Positions 8,531 to 16,860 of a stretch of 64,000 nt of DNA are shown one piece after another. Source of the stretch: an uncultured Flavobacteriales bacterium. Its GTDB lineage: Bacteria; Bacteroidota; Bacteroidia; Flavobacteriales_D; Sanyastnellaceae. The number at the start of each line of letters is the position of its first letter. Position 1 is the stretch's first letter. Both the position numbers and the translations under genes were made by a program. The stretch lies in the NCBI GenBank assembly GCA_937974555.1, contig CALJKR010000083.1, positions 62,001 to 126,000 on the forward strand, in the 5' to 3' direction. The notes under the pieces were generated by a model. The model was not told the origin of the DNA, did no database searches, and was given only the letters and a program-made list of their open reading frames with translations.

Positions 8531-8677
8531 GTTTTTTTGTTCGGATTATATGCTTTGGGAACATTTGAAGTTTTGCACAAACAACGAAGAATCGAATTGT
8601 TTATAACTTCGCAATGTATTGTTAATCAAAGGGTAGGAGGCGGAATGATGTTGAAAACCGCATAGATAACAGAACAA

Positions 8678-10189
8678 TCACTGGCAATTTCCAGTGTAGT
8701 CGTAGCAGCCTTTCCAAAATCCTGTTTCTTGTTGATCTAAATCCAATATTCCGGAGTTAAAGGGTCCTCCGAGCATTCTTGAGCTATTGGAACTGATGTG
8801 AAAATTGTTCTCGTAGACATCGCAAAAGAAGGGTGCTTGATGATTGATGATGTTGTCCCAATGAAGGTCATTGGTGCTTTCTTCATAATCAATCAGACAA
8901 TAACTAAAAAGATAATCTTGATTGTCGACATCGGCTAGATCAACCACCAATTCCCCAAAATCAGTGAGTGTGGCGTTGTTGCCGTACATGATGCAATTTT
9001 GAAATCTACTTTGATAAATGGGGCGAACTTGAATATTTTGGTTGATGTCCTTGTAATAATTGTTCAAGGCAAAAGCAGGTGCTGTGCGCACTCCACCATC
9101 CCAATAATTGGCAAAGGTGCAATTGTCCATGACATATTTCCCCCCAATGGAGAGGTATGCACATCCTTCGCCACAATTGGTTGAAAGCAAATTCACGGCT
9201 TGGATATGCGCCCCTTGCCCCCAAAGGCCAACGCCCGCCATGTTGTTGATTTTTGTATTGGTAAGGGTCAAAGCAAATCCATTGGTTCCTGTGGTGTCAA
9301 CCTGTATTCCGGTGTTTCCATTTTTAATGATGGCGTAGTCAATCACAGACCCGGTGCTTTTGTATATCCAGATACCGCCTCTGGTGAGGGTGTATATGTC
9401 AGGACCTTGATTGCTTCCGATTTGAAAATCCAATTCAATTCCCCATTGCCCGGGAGTGTCTTGGTATTCGCTTTCCAATCGATCGCCTTGAAAAACTACT
9501 TCACTGCCTTTTTGCCCCTGTACAAATAGCTTCCCTTCGTTTACTAGAATTCCTGCTCCTTTATGAAGGTATACTTTACATCCGGCATTGATTGTTAAAT
9601 CGCAATTGGGTTCGATTTCTATAATTCCATAAACGACGTGTGGCTTGTCGTTGTTCCATACTTCATGACAATCCAATGTTGTAATGGCATCTGGACCGCC
9701 ATGGAAATAGGCGTTTTGACCCCATGCTGCCAGGTAAATGGATTCATGTGTTCCATTGTACGATACCTCTATTTTATCCTCTGCGATAAAGGGGAAAGTT
9801 TCGTCATTGGGATCAACGGTTACTTCGATAAATAGATATAATGAATCTCCTGGGAATAAATCAAAATTCTCAAATCGGGTTCCATTGTCCCCATCAACGG
9901 CTATTCTGTACATGGAAGTCTGCCCACCTTGAAGTTGAATTTGATCAATGTGCATGGTTGCATCATGTCGGTTGTAAATCTTACAAACCTGGGTAACGCT
10001 ACCAACTGAAGTGAAAACAGTATCAAAAAAAACAGTGTCGGTGGAGTATGTGAGACGATCGTCTGGAGATATTTCTTTTTGTTTTTTACAAGAGGTCATG
10101 GAACCTCCCAATAGGATAATTCCCAGTATTATTGAAACACCCAAAGAATAGAAAACTTTCACGCGACCAATTACGGATTTTTTTTTCAA
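8678..10189 (-). CDS. Predicted lipoprotein with parallel beta-helix character
   Basis: A 503-residue secreted protein. A hydrophobic segment (about 14-28) ends in a lipobox-like GGSMTSC, so lipidation at the cysteine near residue 33 is likely. The first part has a beta-sandwich look (VFTSVGSVTQVCKIYNRHD); the middle has short repeated strands ending in Asn/Gly turns typical of right-handed parallel beta-helices. The start is TTG at 10189, seven bases after the upstream SpoIID-type gene; an in-frame GTG nine codons later is an alternative. This type is common in Bacteroidota without an assigned function. Confidence 0.7.
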   Translation of the reverse strand: MKKKSVIGRVKVFYSLGVSIILGIILLGGSMTSCKKQKEISPDDRLTYSTDTVFFDTVFTSVGSVTQVCKIYNRHDATMHIDQIQLQGGQTSMYRIAVDGDNGTRFENFDLFPGDSLYLFIEVTVDPNDETFPFIAEDKIEVSYNGTHESIYLAAWGQNAYFHGGPDAITTLDCHEVWNNDKPHVVYGIIEIEPNCDLTINAGCKVYLHKGAGILVNEGKLFVQGQKGSEVVFQGDRLESEYQDTPGQWGIELDFQIGSNQGPDIYTLTRGGIWIYKSTGSVIDYAIIKNGNTGIQVDTTGTNGFALTLTNTKINNMAGVGLWGQGAHIQAVNLLSTNCGEGCAYLSIGGKYVMDNCTFANYWDGGVRTAPAFALNNYYKDINQNIQVRPIYQSRFQNCIMYGNNATLTDFGELVVDLADVDNQDYLFSYCLIDYEESTNDLHWDNIINHQAPFFCDVYENNFHISSNSSRMLGGPFNSGILDLDQQETGFWKGCYDYTGNCQ

Positions 10190-10196
10190 TTATTGC

Positions 10197-11333
10197 CTAC
10201 TCTAATTTAAAAAAGGCGATGTACTGATAGGGAATAATCTTGACATTGAAATAATAGAAGTGAATGATGTCTTCAAAGTTGTATCCCAATTGAGCCATTC
10301 TGATGGAACCCTCTTGACACAGACCCACGCCATGACCAAACCCTTGTCCAATCAGAACCATATCATTGCCATCGGGATGGGCAGAGAAATAGGTGGATTT
10401 TAATTTGAGGTCCTTTCGCATGTCTACCAATAAAACTTTGCTTCCTCCCTCCCGATAATACAATTGTTTTTCACTGGGGAAATAGCCCATGGTGGCTGTA
10501 TCCGAGATGGGTATTTTTTTTGACTCCAAGTACCGCCGCCATTCTTGGATGGGTATTCGTTTTTCCCAATTGCTGTTGGGCATTTTGGTACAAAAGGTAT
10601 CTTCCCGCGCAACACAATAGGACAGCGGTCTGGACCAAACATGTTCTGCGTTATTGGTGCGTCCTCCGCAGTTTGAGTGAAAAGCCGCGGTGATCAAGTT
10701 TGCATTTTCATCTACAATTACCAGGCTTTTGGTTTGCTCAGCTGCATTGACCATGATGTGCTCATGTTTAGGCAATCCATTAAAAGCTTGACAATGCGTT
10801 TGGTCACATAGATTATAGCCATCATCAATGTGTTTGTAGTATTGGCTCAAGGCGTAGGTTCTGCTGATAACGGCCTGGGCCTTGTAATATTCCAATTCAT
10901 GATTGGGACCGCCCTCAGCTTCAACCACCCCTGAGATATAAGTATCGATGGTCATTACATTGACCAATTGCAATTGATTATTGACTATTTTAATTTCAAT
11001 GTTTTCACCATATTTCAATTTGCGAGATTGGGGAGTCAATTGAACTTGAAAGTAGCCATCATTGCCCGCTTGTAGGACGATCTTATTTGTGGTGGTTTGA
11101 ACGGAATCACATTGAAATCGAACCATTCCGCCAATATTTCGAATTTGAATCGTGCTATTTTCAGGTTGAATCCAAGTTGAATTTTGATCGTTGACAAAAG
11201 CACCATTTCCAATCACTTTAAATTGGATTTCTTGAAGCGTTTTGTTGGCCAATATGCCAATGCGAACTTTTTCCTGCCCGGCCAAAAAGACTGGAAAGAA
11301 CAAACAAAAAGTGAGCAGTTGAATGAATCGCAT
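10197..11333 (-). CDS. SpoIID/LytB domain protein
   Basis: A 378-residue protein with an N-terminal signal peptide (to about residue 19) and a SpoIID domain in its C-terminal two thirds. The signature parts are GVVEAEGG, the AQAVISRTYAL helix, HSNCGGRT and the terminal GQGFGHGVGLCQEG. SpoIID of sporulating bacteria is a lytic transglycosylase acting on denuded glycan; in Bacteroidota the homologues are probably periplasmic and their role is unproven. A -7 element (11339-11346) lies five bases before the ATG. The lipoprotein gene follows seven bases later. Confidence 0.88.
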   Translation of the reverse strand: MRFIQLLTFCLFFPVFLAGQEKVRIGILANKTLQEIQFKVIGNGAFVNDQNSTWIQPENSTIQIRNIGGMVRFQCDSVQTTTNKIVLQAGNDGYFQVQLTPQSRKLKYGENIEIKIVNNQLQLVNVMTIDTYISGVVEAEGGPNHELEYYKAQAVISRTYALSQYYKHIDDGYNLCDQTHCQAFNGLPKHEHIMVNAAEQTKSLVIVDENANLITAAFHSNCGGRTNNAEHVWSRPLSYCVAREDTFCTKMPNSNWEKRIPIQEWRRYLESKKIPISDTATMGYFPSEKQLYYREGGSKVLLVDMRKDLKLKSTYFSAHPDGNDMVLIGQGFGHGVGLCQEGSIRMAQLGYNFEDIIHFYYFNVKIIPYQYIAFFKLE

Positions 11334-11338
11334 GATAG

Positions 11339-11346
11339 CGAAATTA
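11339..11346 (-). promoter_or_regulatory. -7 promoter element of the SpoIID-type gene
   Basis: Minus-strand TAATTTCG fits TAnnTTCG and ends five bases before the ATG at 11333, implying a leaderless or nearly leaderless transcript. Confidence 0.55.
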
Positions 11347-11412
11347 ACGATGCATCTTGCTGTGCTATTGTCTTGATCAAGCTTTTATCAACACAACCAA
11401 TTGAATTTAAAA

Positions 11413-11440
11413 AATTAAAGAGGCCGAAGCCCCTTTAATT
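11413..11440 (-). terminator. Rho-independent terminator downstream of DUF2490
   Basis: On the minus strand a 12-bp stem with one G-U pair closes a TTCG tetraloop and is followed by a run of T. It lies 90 bp after the DUF2490 stop. The opposite strand would contain an A-C mismatch, so the minus strand is the functional direction. Confidence 0.8.
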
Positions 11441-11441
11441 A

Positions 11442-11515
11442 AACCTGCAAGGAAAATTGAAACCAGCATTGCTGCTGGGAAACCATACTAATGACGTGAA
11501 CCAACGTTTCAGGTT
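11442..11515 (-). ncRNA. Possible structured 3' UTR or small RNA between DUF2490 and its terminator
   Basis: Between the DUF2490 stop and the terminator are nested inverted repeats: AACCTG (11442-11447) pairs with CAGGTT (11510-11515), TGAAA (11458-11462) pairs with TTTCA (11507-11511), and CCAGCA/TGCTGG (11463-11468 and 11473-11478) forms a perfect hairpin. Two of these arms compete at their edges, so not all form at once. It may be a 3'-end-derived small RNA. I cannot assign it to a known RNA family. Confidence 0.3.
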
Positions 11516-11529
11516 GCCTCGTTTCAACT

Positions 11530-12348
11530 CTATTTTTTCTCAGTGTCGGCTTTCCATGTTTTGATGGTCGTGTACAAAGCCAATGACAAAGTGTGATTCA
11601 CCTCGCGTTTGTTGATGATTCTATTTTCACCATCCTCTACCTGAGATCCATAACCTTTGTTGATGGTTTGGTTCAAATAACCCAATTCAAGTCTTCCCAG
11701 TTTGGGAACCACATAGCCGATACCAACAAATGCTCTATTCTGGTCAAAAATATTGGTCGTGACATTGGAGCCAAACGATGCAAAGCACTCATCCATAAGG
11801 GAGAGGTATACACAATTGTTCTGAAAAGGTTTGTCTTTTTGATTCAATGAAATATTGATTTTTTCCATGAACCGTGCTCTATTGGAATAAATCATGTCAT
11901 GGGCTTCATAAGTCGTGTTATTAATATGAGCCGACCCTGGTGTTTCTATCCAGCGTTGTTCCAAACGCAATCGGGTTGTAAACTCAAATCGTTGATGGGT
12001 GTTTTTTTGTTGAAGTTGTTCCCATGTGCGATTTTCTGTGAAGGCAGATTTTACCGGTATTTTACCGTAGGCTGAGGTGTAGATATATCCATAACCAGCA
12101 GTTGCGGATAATCCATTTCCAAGATCACGGGATAATCCTGCGCGTATTAAGGTCTGTTGCGGATAATTGAAGTAATCATTTCGACGCCACTGCATCTCCT
12201 GATAAATGGACCATTTGGGCGATATCGACCAGTTGATGGTGTGGTTAACCCAAGCATTTTGGTTAACAAAGGATTGGCTTTTTTGCGCAATCATCGCAGA
12301 TGTGAAAGACAAGAGCAATGTTGCAAGAAGAAGTTTTTTCTTGAACAT
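11530..12348 (-). CDS. DUF2490 outer-membrane protein
   Basis: A 272-residue protein with a clear signal peptide (MFKKKLLLATLLLSF, cleaved near AQ at about 21) and a beta-barrel-like body. The stretch around WSIYQEMQWRRNDYF and QTLIRAGLSRDL is the DUF2490 signature. The family is common in Bacteroidota; members are probably barrels of unknown cargo. I chose the ATG at 12348 because it starts the signal peptide; an upstream in-frame TTG (12366) adds six residues. A weak -7-like element TAATCTTG lies at 12364-12371. Confidence 0.85.
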   Translation of the reverse strand: MFKKKLLLATLLLSFTSAMIAQKSQSFVNQNAWVNHTINWSISPKWSIYQEMQWRRNDYFNYPQQTLIRAGLSRDLGNGLSATAGYGYIYTSAYGKIPVKSAFTENRTWEQLQQKNTHQRFEFTTRLRLEQRWIETPGSAHINNTTYEAHDMIYSNRARFMEKINISLNQKDKPFQNNCVYLSLMDECFASFGSNVTTNIFDQNRAFVGIGYVVPKLGRLELGYLNQTINKGYGSQVEDGENRIINKREVNHTLSLALYTTIKTWKADTEKK

Positions 12349-12410
12349 AATTTTAATTTTGTTCAAGATTAATTCCGGTTACTCAGCGCCCGTTGTGAAT
12401 TAACAATGCA

Positions 12411-12998
12411 TTAAATCTTCTTTGTTTTTTTTCTTTTTCTGTAAGCGTAATAGGCAGCCACGGTCTCGATGGCTTTTTGCATCGCTTGATTGATGGGCAT
12501 GCGGTCATTGAGCTGAATATCAATGGCGGCCATTCGTGTATGATAATGCACCATAACGGGTAATTTTTTCTTGGCCGAAGAGGCACGAGCTATTTCAGCA
12601 GGCATTTCATCTTTGAGAATCTTACATGTTACCAGTTCTTTCTTTCCCTCTTTGTTCAGCCGTGCAGAATAGCCAAAGAGTCTGCAGATCAATCCTCGAT
12701 TGGGATATGCATTGCAAAGCCCACCAAATGAGGTTACATGCGGACGAAAAACAAAGCAGGTAGAGTCTTGGCTATTTTTAAGTTCCTCGTATTTATCCCA
12801 ATGAACATCTTCATCAAACCAATCCAAAGCCAAGGGCAAAAACTCTACAGGAGACGCTTCAATGTCCGGTTTCTTGCAGCATTGTCCACAACCCGATACG
12901 CAGCGAAGACCCGAATCTTCCTGTAGACTTTCTATATGCGCATCCAATCGTGCATACACTTTTTTTACTTGTTGCACTTTTTGAGGGAGGGTTTTCAT
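12411..12998 (-). CDS. YkgJ-family cysteine-cluster protein
   Basis: A 195-residue soluble protein with the CxxxCxxCC cluster CVSGCGQCC at about 33-41 and further conserved cysteines in LCNAYPNRGLICRLFGYSA and TCKIL. These eight or so cysteines define the YkgJ (zinc or iron-sulfur binding) family, whose function is unknown in most bacteria. The C terminus is lysine-rich. The gene is divergent from the SPOR-like gene at 13087, with 88 bp between the starts. Confidence 0.88.
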   Translation of the reverse strand: MKTLPQKVQQVKKVYARLDAHIESLQEDSGLRCVSGCGQCCKKPDIEASPVEFLPLALDWFDEDVHWDKYEELKNSQDSTCFVFRPHVTSFGGLCNAYPNRGLICRLFGYSARLNKEGKKELVTCKILKDEMPAEIARASSAKKKLPVMVHYHTRMAAIDIQLNDRMPINQAMQKAIETVAAYYAYRKRKKTKKI

Positions 12999-13086
12999 AA
13001 TTCACATTTTGCTGTTTGCAAATGTTCAAACAATCGGCAAAACAAGCAAAGAGAAAATTCACCTTTGTTCTGACAAAATTCAATTA

Positions 13087-14427
13087 ATGAGAATTTTACT
13101 GATTACACTACACCTGTTTATTGTCACTTTGGTTTCTCTTTTTTCATGGGACGAGCCTACAGTGCGACAAGAAATTCCTGCGGTTATCGCGGCCAACGGG
13201 GTCTCCGTAATCAAGGTCAAAGTCAACAAATCTGATATCGATGGGTTTGCAATGTTGGAGATCAACGTGCCTGAAGGGTTTGCGGCAAAGGCTATCGAGA
13301 CCAAAGGGGCTTCATTCACTTTTGCAGAAAGGAAAATGCGATTTGTTTGGATGAATCTTCCCGATGTTGATCATTTTGATATTACTTATCAATTGATTAG
13401 AACGCAAGGATCTTTGAATCTGGAAAAATTGCAAGGGGTGTTTTCATTTATTGAGAACAACAAGAAAAAAGAAATTGCAATCGATAATCAAATCATCAAT
13501 GGTGCGGTACAAGTGAATAAGAACGAAGAATCTGTCGATGTTATTGAACAAACGTTTCATTCTTTTCTAAATGCCAATAACGATCTACCTGCTTGTGAAC
13601 GCACGGTTACTAAGAAAGGAGATGAATTTATCGTGGAGTTGGTACTTCATTTAAATGGAATGAAGGGCTTTTTAAAGATGCAGGAATGGACTTCCAATGG
13701 GTGTGTTTTGTCTAAATTTCAAAGTGCAGGTTCAACAGTTACTGTTGATGGATCAACCATCAAATTCGTTTGGTTTGAAGTTCCAGCCGCAGAGACGGTT
13801 GTTGTTAAATACAAGGTGCAGTGCGCATCCATTCCCGAAGATGGTTTGACAATTGATGGTAAGCTGAGTTTTACTGTAGACAACCAACCCCGTGAAGTAC
13901 CCATCATTTTAGCAGGAAAGTCTGTTGGATCAGAGAAGAAAGTTGAAGTTGAAAATACCGCTGAATCGGAGGTTAAAAAAGAAAGTCCTGTTCAAACGGA
14001 AGTGGTCAATAATTCCGTTGAAGTCCCAACCGAACCCGTCAAGGAAATTGAAGTAAAAAAGGAAATCAACACCAAACAAGCCGTTGGAAAGGATATCAAA
14101 CCCAAAAATATTCAGACGGCCTCCAGCAAATCAGCTTCAGGGGTAACATTTAAAGTGCAAGTTTTGGCCAACCACAGAAAGGTTTCTGATGCGGAATGGC
14201 AATCCAAATTTGGGTTAACGGAATCCAAACAAGTAACCAATCATGAAGGTTGGATGAAATGGACTGTGGGTAATTTCGCCAACTACGGAGAGGCACGAAA
14301 CAAACGAGAAGAATTGACTTCTTCTTGCCCCCAATTGCCGGGACCTTTTGTTACAGCATATCAAGACGGAAATAGAATTTCAGTTCAAGAAGCCCTGATG
14401 ATTACCCAACAAAAGTGGGTGCAATAG
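13087..14427 (+). CDS. Secreted protein with two Ig-like repeats and a C-terminal SPOR-like domain
   Basis: A 446-residue protein with a signal peptide (about 1-20). Two homologous beta-rich repeats follow (about 30-145 and 165-280); both carry a FVW-x2-(L/V)P core, then a (I/V)xYx(L/V) strand and a GxxSF strand near the end. A low-complexity Glu/Lys/Val linker (about 285-350) leads to a SPOR-like domain at the C terminus (FKVQVLA through VTAYQDG). SPOR domains bind septal denuded peptidoglycan, so a cell-division or envelope role is plausible. The ATG at 13087 starts the signal peptide; the open frame extends 26 codons upstream without similarity. I do not recognise a named family for the repeats. 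Confidence 0.7.
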   Translation: MRILLITLHLFIVTLVSLFSWDEPTVRQEIPAVIAANGVSVIKVKVNKSDIDGFAMLEINVPEGFAAKAIETKGASFTFAERKMRFVWMNLPDVDHFDITYQLIRTQGSLNLEKLQGVFSFIENNKKKEIAIDNQIINGAVQVNKNEESVDVIEQTFHSFLNANNDLPACERTVTKKGDEFIVELVLHLNGMKGFLKMQEWTSNGCVLSKFQSAGSTVTVDGSTIKFVWFEVPAAETVVVKYKVQCASIPEDGLTIDGKLSFTVDNQPREVPIILAGKSVGSEKKVEVENTAESEVKKESPVQTEVVNNSVEVPTEPVKEIEVKKEINTKQAVGKDIKPKNIQTASSKSASGVTFKVQVLANHRKVSDAEWQSKFGLTESKQVTNHEGWMKWTVGNFANYGEARNKREELTSSCPQLPGPFVTAYQDGNRISVQEALMITQQKWVQ

Positions 14428-14509
14428 GGTAAAAATATACTTATCGTCAGGCAACGGCTTACATAAGTACTTTGGTTAATAATAGAATTTGTTTAGGTAA
14501 TGTTGTCTG

Positions 14510-14533
14510 AAAACCCTCTGTACAGAGGGTTTT
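14510..14533. terminator. Perfect 24-bp palindrome between the SPOR-like gene and xerD
   Basis: A perfect palindrome with arms AAAACCCTCTGT and ACAGAGGGTTTT. It is followed by CGCTTTT on the plus strand and preceded by A-rich sequence, so it can work as a terminator in both directions. It ends only 16 bp before the xerD ATG, which leaves very little room for a separate xerD promoter downstream of it. Confidence 0.6.
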
Positions 14534-14549
14534 CGCTTTTAGTAGAGAG

Positions 14550-15461
14550 ATGAATGATGCACTTTTGATCAAAGAATTTGTGACGTACTTGCGCGTGGAA
14601 CGGGCGCTGGCGGCAACCTCTGTGGCTTCTTATTCTTTCGATATGAAAAAAGCATTGTCTTTCGCTCAAACCAATCACCAGGGTTTGATTCATTGGGAAG
14701 CTGCTGATGTAAAAGAATTTTTAAAGCGATGCGTCGGTGAGGAAATGGCGTCGTCGAGTCAAAGTAGAATGATCAGCACTTTGCGCGCATTCTTTCATTT
14801 CTTGGTTATAGAACGTTACCGCAAGACGGACCCTATGGAGTTGGTTGAGGCCCCAAAAATGGGAAGATTTCTCCCGGATGTCCTCAATCAATCGGAGGTT
14901 AAAACACTGATCGAGTCTGTGGATTTATCAAAAACGATGGCGCATAGAGACCGTGCTATGTTGGAGTTGATGTACAGTTCAGGTCTTCGTGTTGGGGAAT
15001 TGTTGCAGTTAAAAATTTCTCAATGCAACTGGGAGGAAGGGTATTTGCGAATAGTAGGCAAGGGGAACAAAGAAAGATTGGTACCTGTCGGAGATTGGGC
15101 GGTAACTTGGATACAACATTATATACAAGAGGATAGAAGCCATTTGGACATTCTGTCTCAGAATGAAGACGTTTTGTTTCTTAACTTCAGGGGAAAGCCA
15201 TTGACTAGAATGACTGTATTGAATGTGGTCAAGAGACAGGCAAAAATGGCGGGCATACAGAAAGAAATATCACCACATACGTTTCGACACTCTTTTGCAA
15301 CACACTTGGTGGAGGCAGGGGCGGATTTACGGTCGGTTCAAGAGATGCTGGGACACGCGTCCATCACGACAACTGAAATTTATACCCATCTGGATCGACA
15401 AAGATTAAAGGAAGAAATCCTGCTTTTTCATCCCCGGTATCAAAAGAAAAAGGGGCAATAA
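14550..15461 (+). CDS. xerD: Tyrosine recombinase XerD/XerC type
   Basis: A 303-residue site-specific recombinase that resolves chromosome dimers at dif. The N-terminal SAM-like core-binding domain spans about 1-95. The catalytic domain holds the first arginine in YSSGLRVGELL, the H-x-x-R box in HTFRHSFATHL, the histidine in LGHASITTTEIY and the nucleophilic tyrosine Y in EIYTHLD. All pentad residues are visible, so it should be active. The assignment to XerD rather than XerC is by general resemblance. The stop codon lies in the loop of the downstream terminator. Confidence 0.92.
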   Translation: MNDALLIKEFVTYLRVERALAATSVASYSFDMKKALSFAQTNHQGLIHWEAADVKEFLKRCVGEEMASSSQSRMISTLRAFFHFLVIERYRKTDPMELVEAPKMGRFLPDVLNQSEVKTLIESVDLSKTMAHRDRAMLELMYSSGLRVGELLQLKISQCNWEEGYLRIVGKGNKERLVPVGDWAVTWIQHYIQEDRSHLDILSQNEDVLFLNFRGKPLTRMTVLNVVKRQAKMAGIQKEISPHTFRHSFATHLVEAGADLRSVQEMLGHASITTTEIYTHLDRQRLKEEILLFHPRYQKKKGQ

Positions 15462-15470
15462 GCCCCTTTT
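15448..15470. terminator. Bidirectional terminator between xerD and rpmE2
   Basis: Arms AAAAGGGGC and GCCCCTTTT enclose a five-base loop. The xerD TAA (15459-15461) is in the loop and the last xerD codons form the 5' arm. T runs on both strands serve the convergent genes xerD and rpmE2. Confidence 0.85.
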
Positions 15471-15490
15471 CAATGCTATCATCAAAAAAA

Positions 15491-15745
15491 TTATTTCTTG
15501 AATTTTGCGTAACGATTGTTGAATTTATCGATACGACCTGCTGTATCCACCAACTGGGATTTACCAGTAAAGAATGGGTGAGAGGTATGAGTAATCTCCA
15601 ATTTTACTAATGGATACTCATTGCCATCTTCCCATTGGATGGTTTCTTTGGTATTGATCGTTGATTTTCCAAGGAATGCATATTCATTGGACATATCTTT
15701 AAAAACCACTAAGCGATAGTTTTCTGGGTGAATTCCGTCTTTCAT
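15491..15745 (-). CDS. rpmE2: 50S ribosomal protein L31, type B
   Basis: An 84-residue ribosomal protein of the large subunit. The start MKDGIHPENYR and the HPFFTGKSQLVDTAGRID block are diagnostic. The zinc-binding cysteines of the type A protein are absent, so this is the zinc-independent form, the normal one in Bacteroidota. It has its own promoter (15765-15772) and shares a terminator with xerD. Confidence 0.97.
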   Translation of the reverse strand: MKDGIHPENYRLVVFKDMSNEYAFLGKSTINTKETIQWEDGNEYPLVKLEITHTSHPFFTGKSQLVDTAGRIDKFNNRYAKFKK

Positions 15746-15764
15746 CTTTTCTAAAATTGGGATG

Positions 15765-15772
15765 CAAATATA
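15765..15772 (-). promoter_or_regulatory. -7 promoter element of rpmE2
   Basis: Minus-strand TATATTTG is a full match to TAnnTTTG. It ends 19 bp before the ATG, giving a short leader of roughly a dozen bases. Confidence 0.6.
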
Positions 15773-15788
15773 GTAATAAAACTTTTAA

Positions 15789-16805
15789 TTACAAAGAATA
15801 TTGAAAACCAATGGCCAAAACCTCACGCAATTGCAATCCAGGTCCTTTTATTTCTGGTGTTGGATTTCCCTTGTCATCGAATCCTGCTGGGGTTTTGACC
15901 AAAATAACATCGTCGTCATAAAGCATTTGCATGATGACGGAAAAACCCAAGTATTTGTTGATTTTACATCCCAAGACTCCTTCAAAATTGACATCGATGT
16001 TCTGCGGTTGATTCAAATAGCTTGAAAAAAGTTCAAGTTTGGAATCCAAGCGATATTGTTCTTTCCAAGATTGAGAAAACCCCAATCGGAGATAAGCGCC
16101 GTATTCTATCCTTAAATTTTCACCTGGGAGAATCTTGTTCCCTTCCTCATCAAAGGTGGCAGGTTTGACACCAAACTGACCGAGGTCCGCTAGTTTTTGA
16201 TTTTTGACGATGGTTCCTTTGCAGGTAAAGGGAGACATGAAACAAGTTATTTTTCGCTGCTCCAAGTAATCCATCCCCAAAGCCGCAGTGAAGTAGGCAG
16301 GCGAGAGCCAATCCGAAATTTTGCCTCTATTTAAGTCGGGTAATCCCCTGGATCCTGCGACGTAACCTGGCGCAAATTGCGTTTTGAAATTGACCATTGC
16401 CGTGTAGCTCCAATTGTATTTGGCGCGCCATCCATATTTGCTGGTAAGGTCTATCTTGTCATCCGTCTTGATAGACGGCTCTTTGATGTCTATGAGTGAT
16501 CGGCCGTAGGCAAAGTTGAAAATGTTGTCCCAGCTGTGTCGGTCATCACGGTAAAACAAGCTGTAAGTTCCCATCCCTGAAATATTGATGGCTGAATTAC
16601 CTCCGGCAGCCCAATTGCTGAGATAAGTTTGCGTTGAGTTGATGCTGATGGATCCGCGATCTAGCCATCCTTTGTCTACAACTTGAAATGGACTCTTTAT
16701 TAACTTTTCCGCGTCAGGACCAAGAATAATCTGTCCGTTGATGTTTTGTAATGAAACACAACAACAGAGGAATGTGGTCAAGCTTGAAAAAAAGAAGTAG
16801 CGCAT
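15789..16805 (-). CDS. DUF3078 outer-membrane protein
   Basis: A 338-residue protein with a signal peptide (about 1-23, MRYFFFSSLTTFL) and the DUF3078 barrel; the SNWAAGGNSAINISG segment is the family signature. Predicted to be an outer-membrane beta barrel of unknown role. The ATG at 16805 is chosen since it begins the signal peptide and lies six bases after a -7 element; the frame runs open a further 61 codons upstream but has no coding character and would overlap the divergent gene at 16861. Confidence 0.85.
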   Translation of the reverse strand: MRYFFFSSLTTFLCCCVSLQNINGQIILGPDAEKLIKSPFQVVDKGWLDRGSISINSTQTYLSNWAAGGNSAINISGMGTYSLFYRDDRHSWDNIFNFAYGRSLIDIKEPSIKTDDKIDLTSKYGWRAKYNWSYTAMVNFKTQFAPGYVAGSRGLPDLNRGKISDWLSPAYFTAALGMDYLEQRKITCFMSPFTCKGTIVKNQKLADLGQFGVKPATFDEEGNKILPGENLRIEYGAYLRLGFSQSWKEQYRLDSKLELFSSYLNQPQNIDVNFEGVLGCKINKYLGFSVIMQMLYDDDVILVKTPAGFDDKGNPTPEIKGPGLQLREVLAIGFQYSL

Positions 16806-16811
16806 TTTTGG

Positions 16812-16819
16812 CAAAATTA
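16812..16819 (-). promoter_or_regulatory. -7 promoter element of the DUF3078 gene
   Basis: Minus-strand TAATTTTG, a full match to TAnnTTTG, ends six bases before the ATG at 16805. A leaderless start is likely. Confidence 0.55.
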
Positions 16820-16860
16820 ATTCTGGAATTAGATAAATCGCTCTTAATTTGTTTAAAATT

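Noticed and set aside
8604..8616. Plus-strand TAACTTCG with an ATG three bases later, upstream of parA
   Set aside because: The frame after that ATG has only three codons and no plus-strand gene follows; a chance match or an untested small-RNA promoter.
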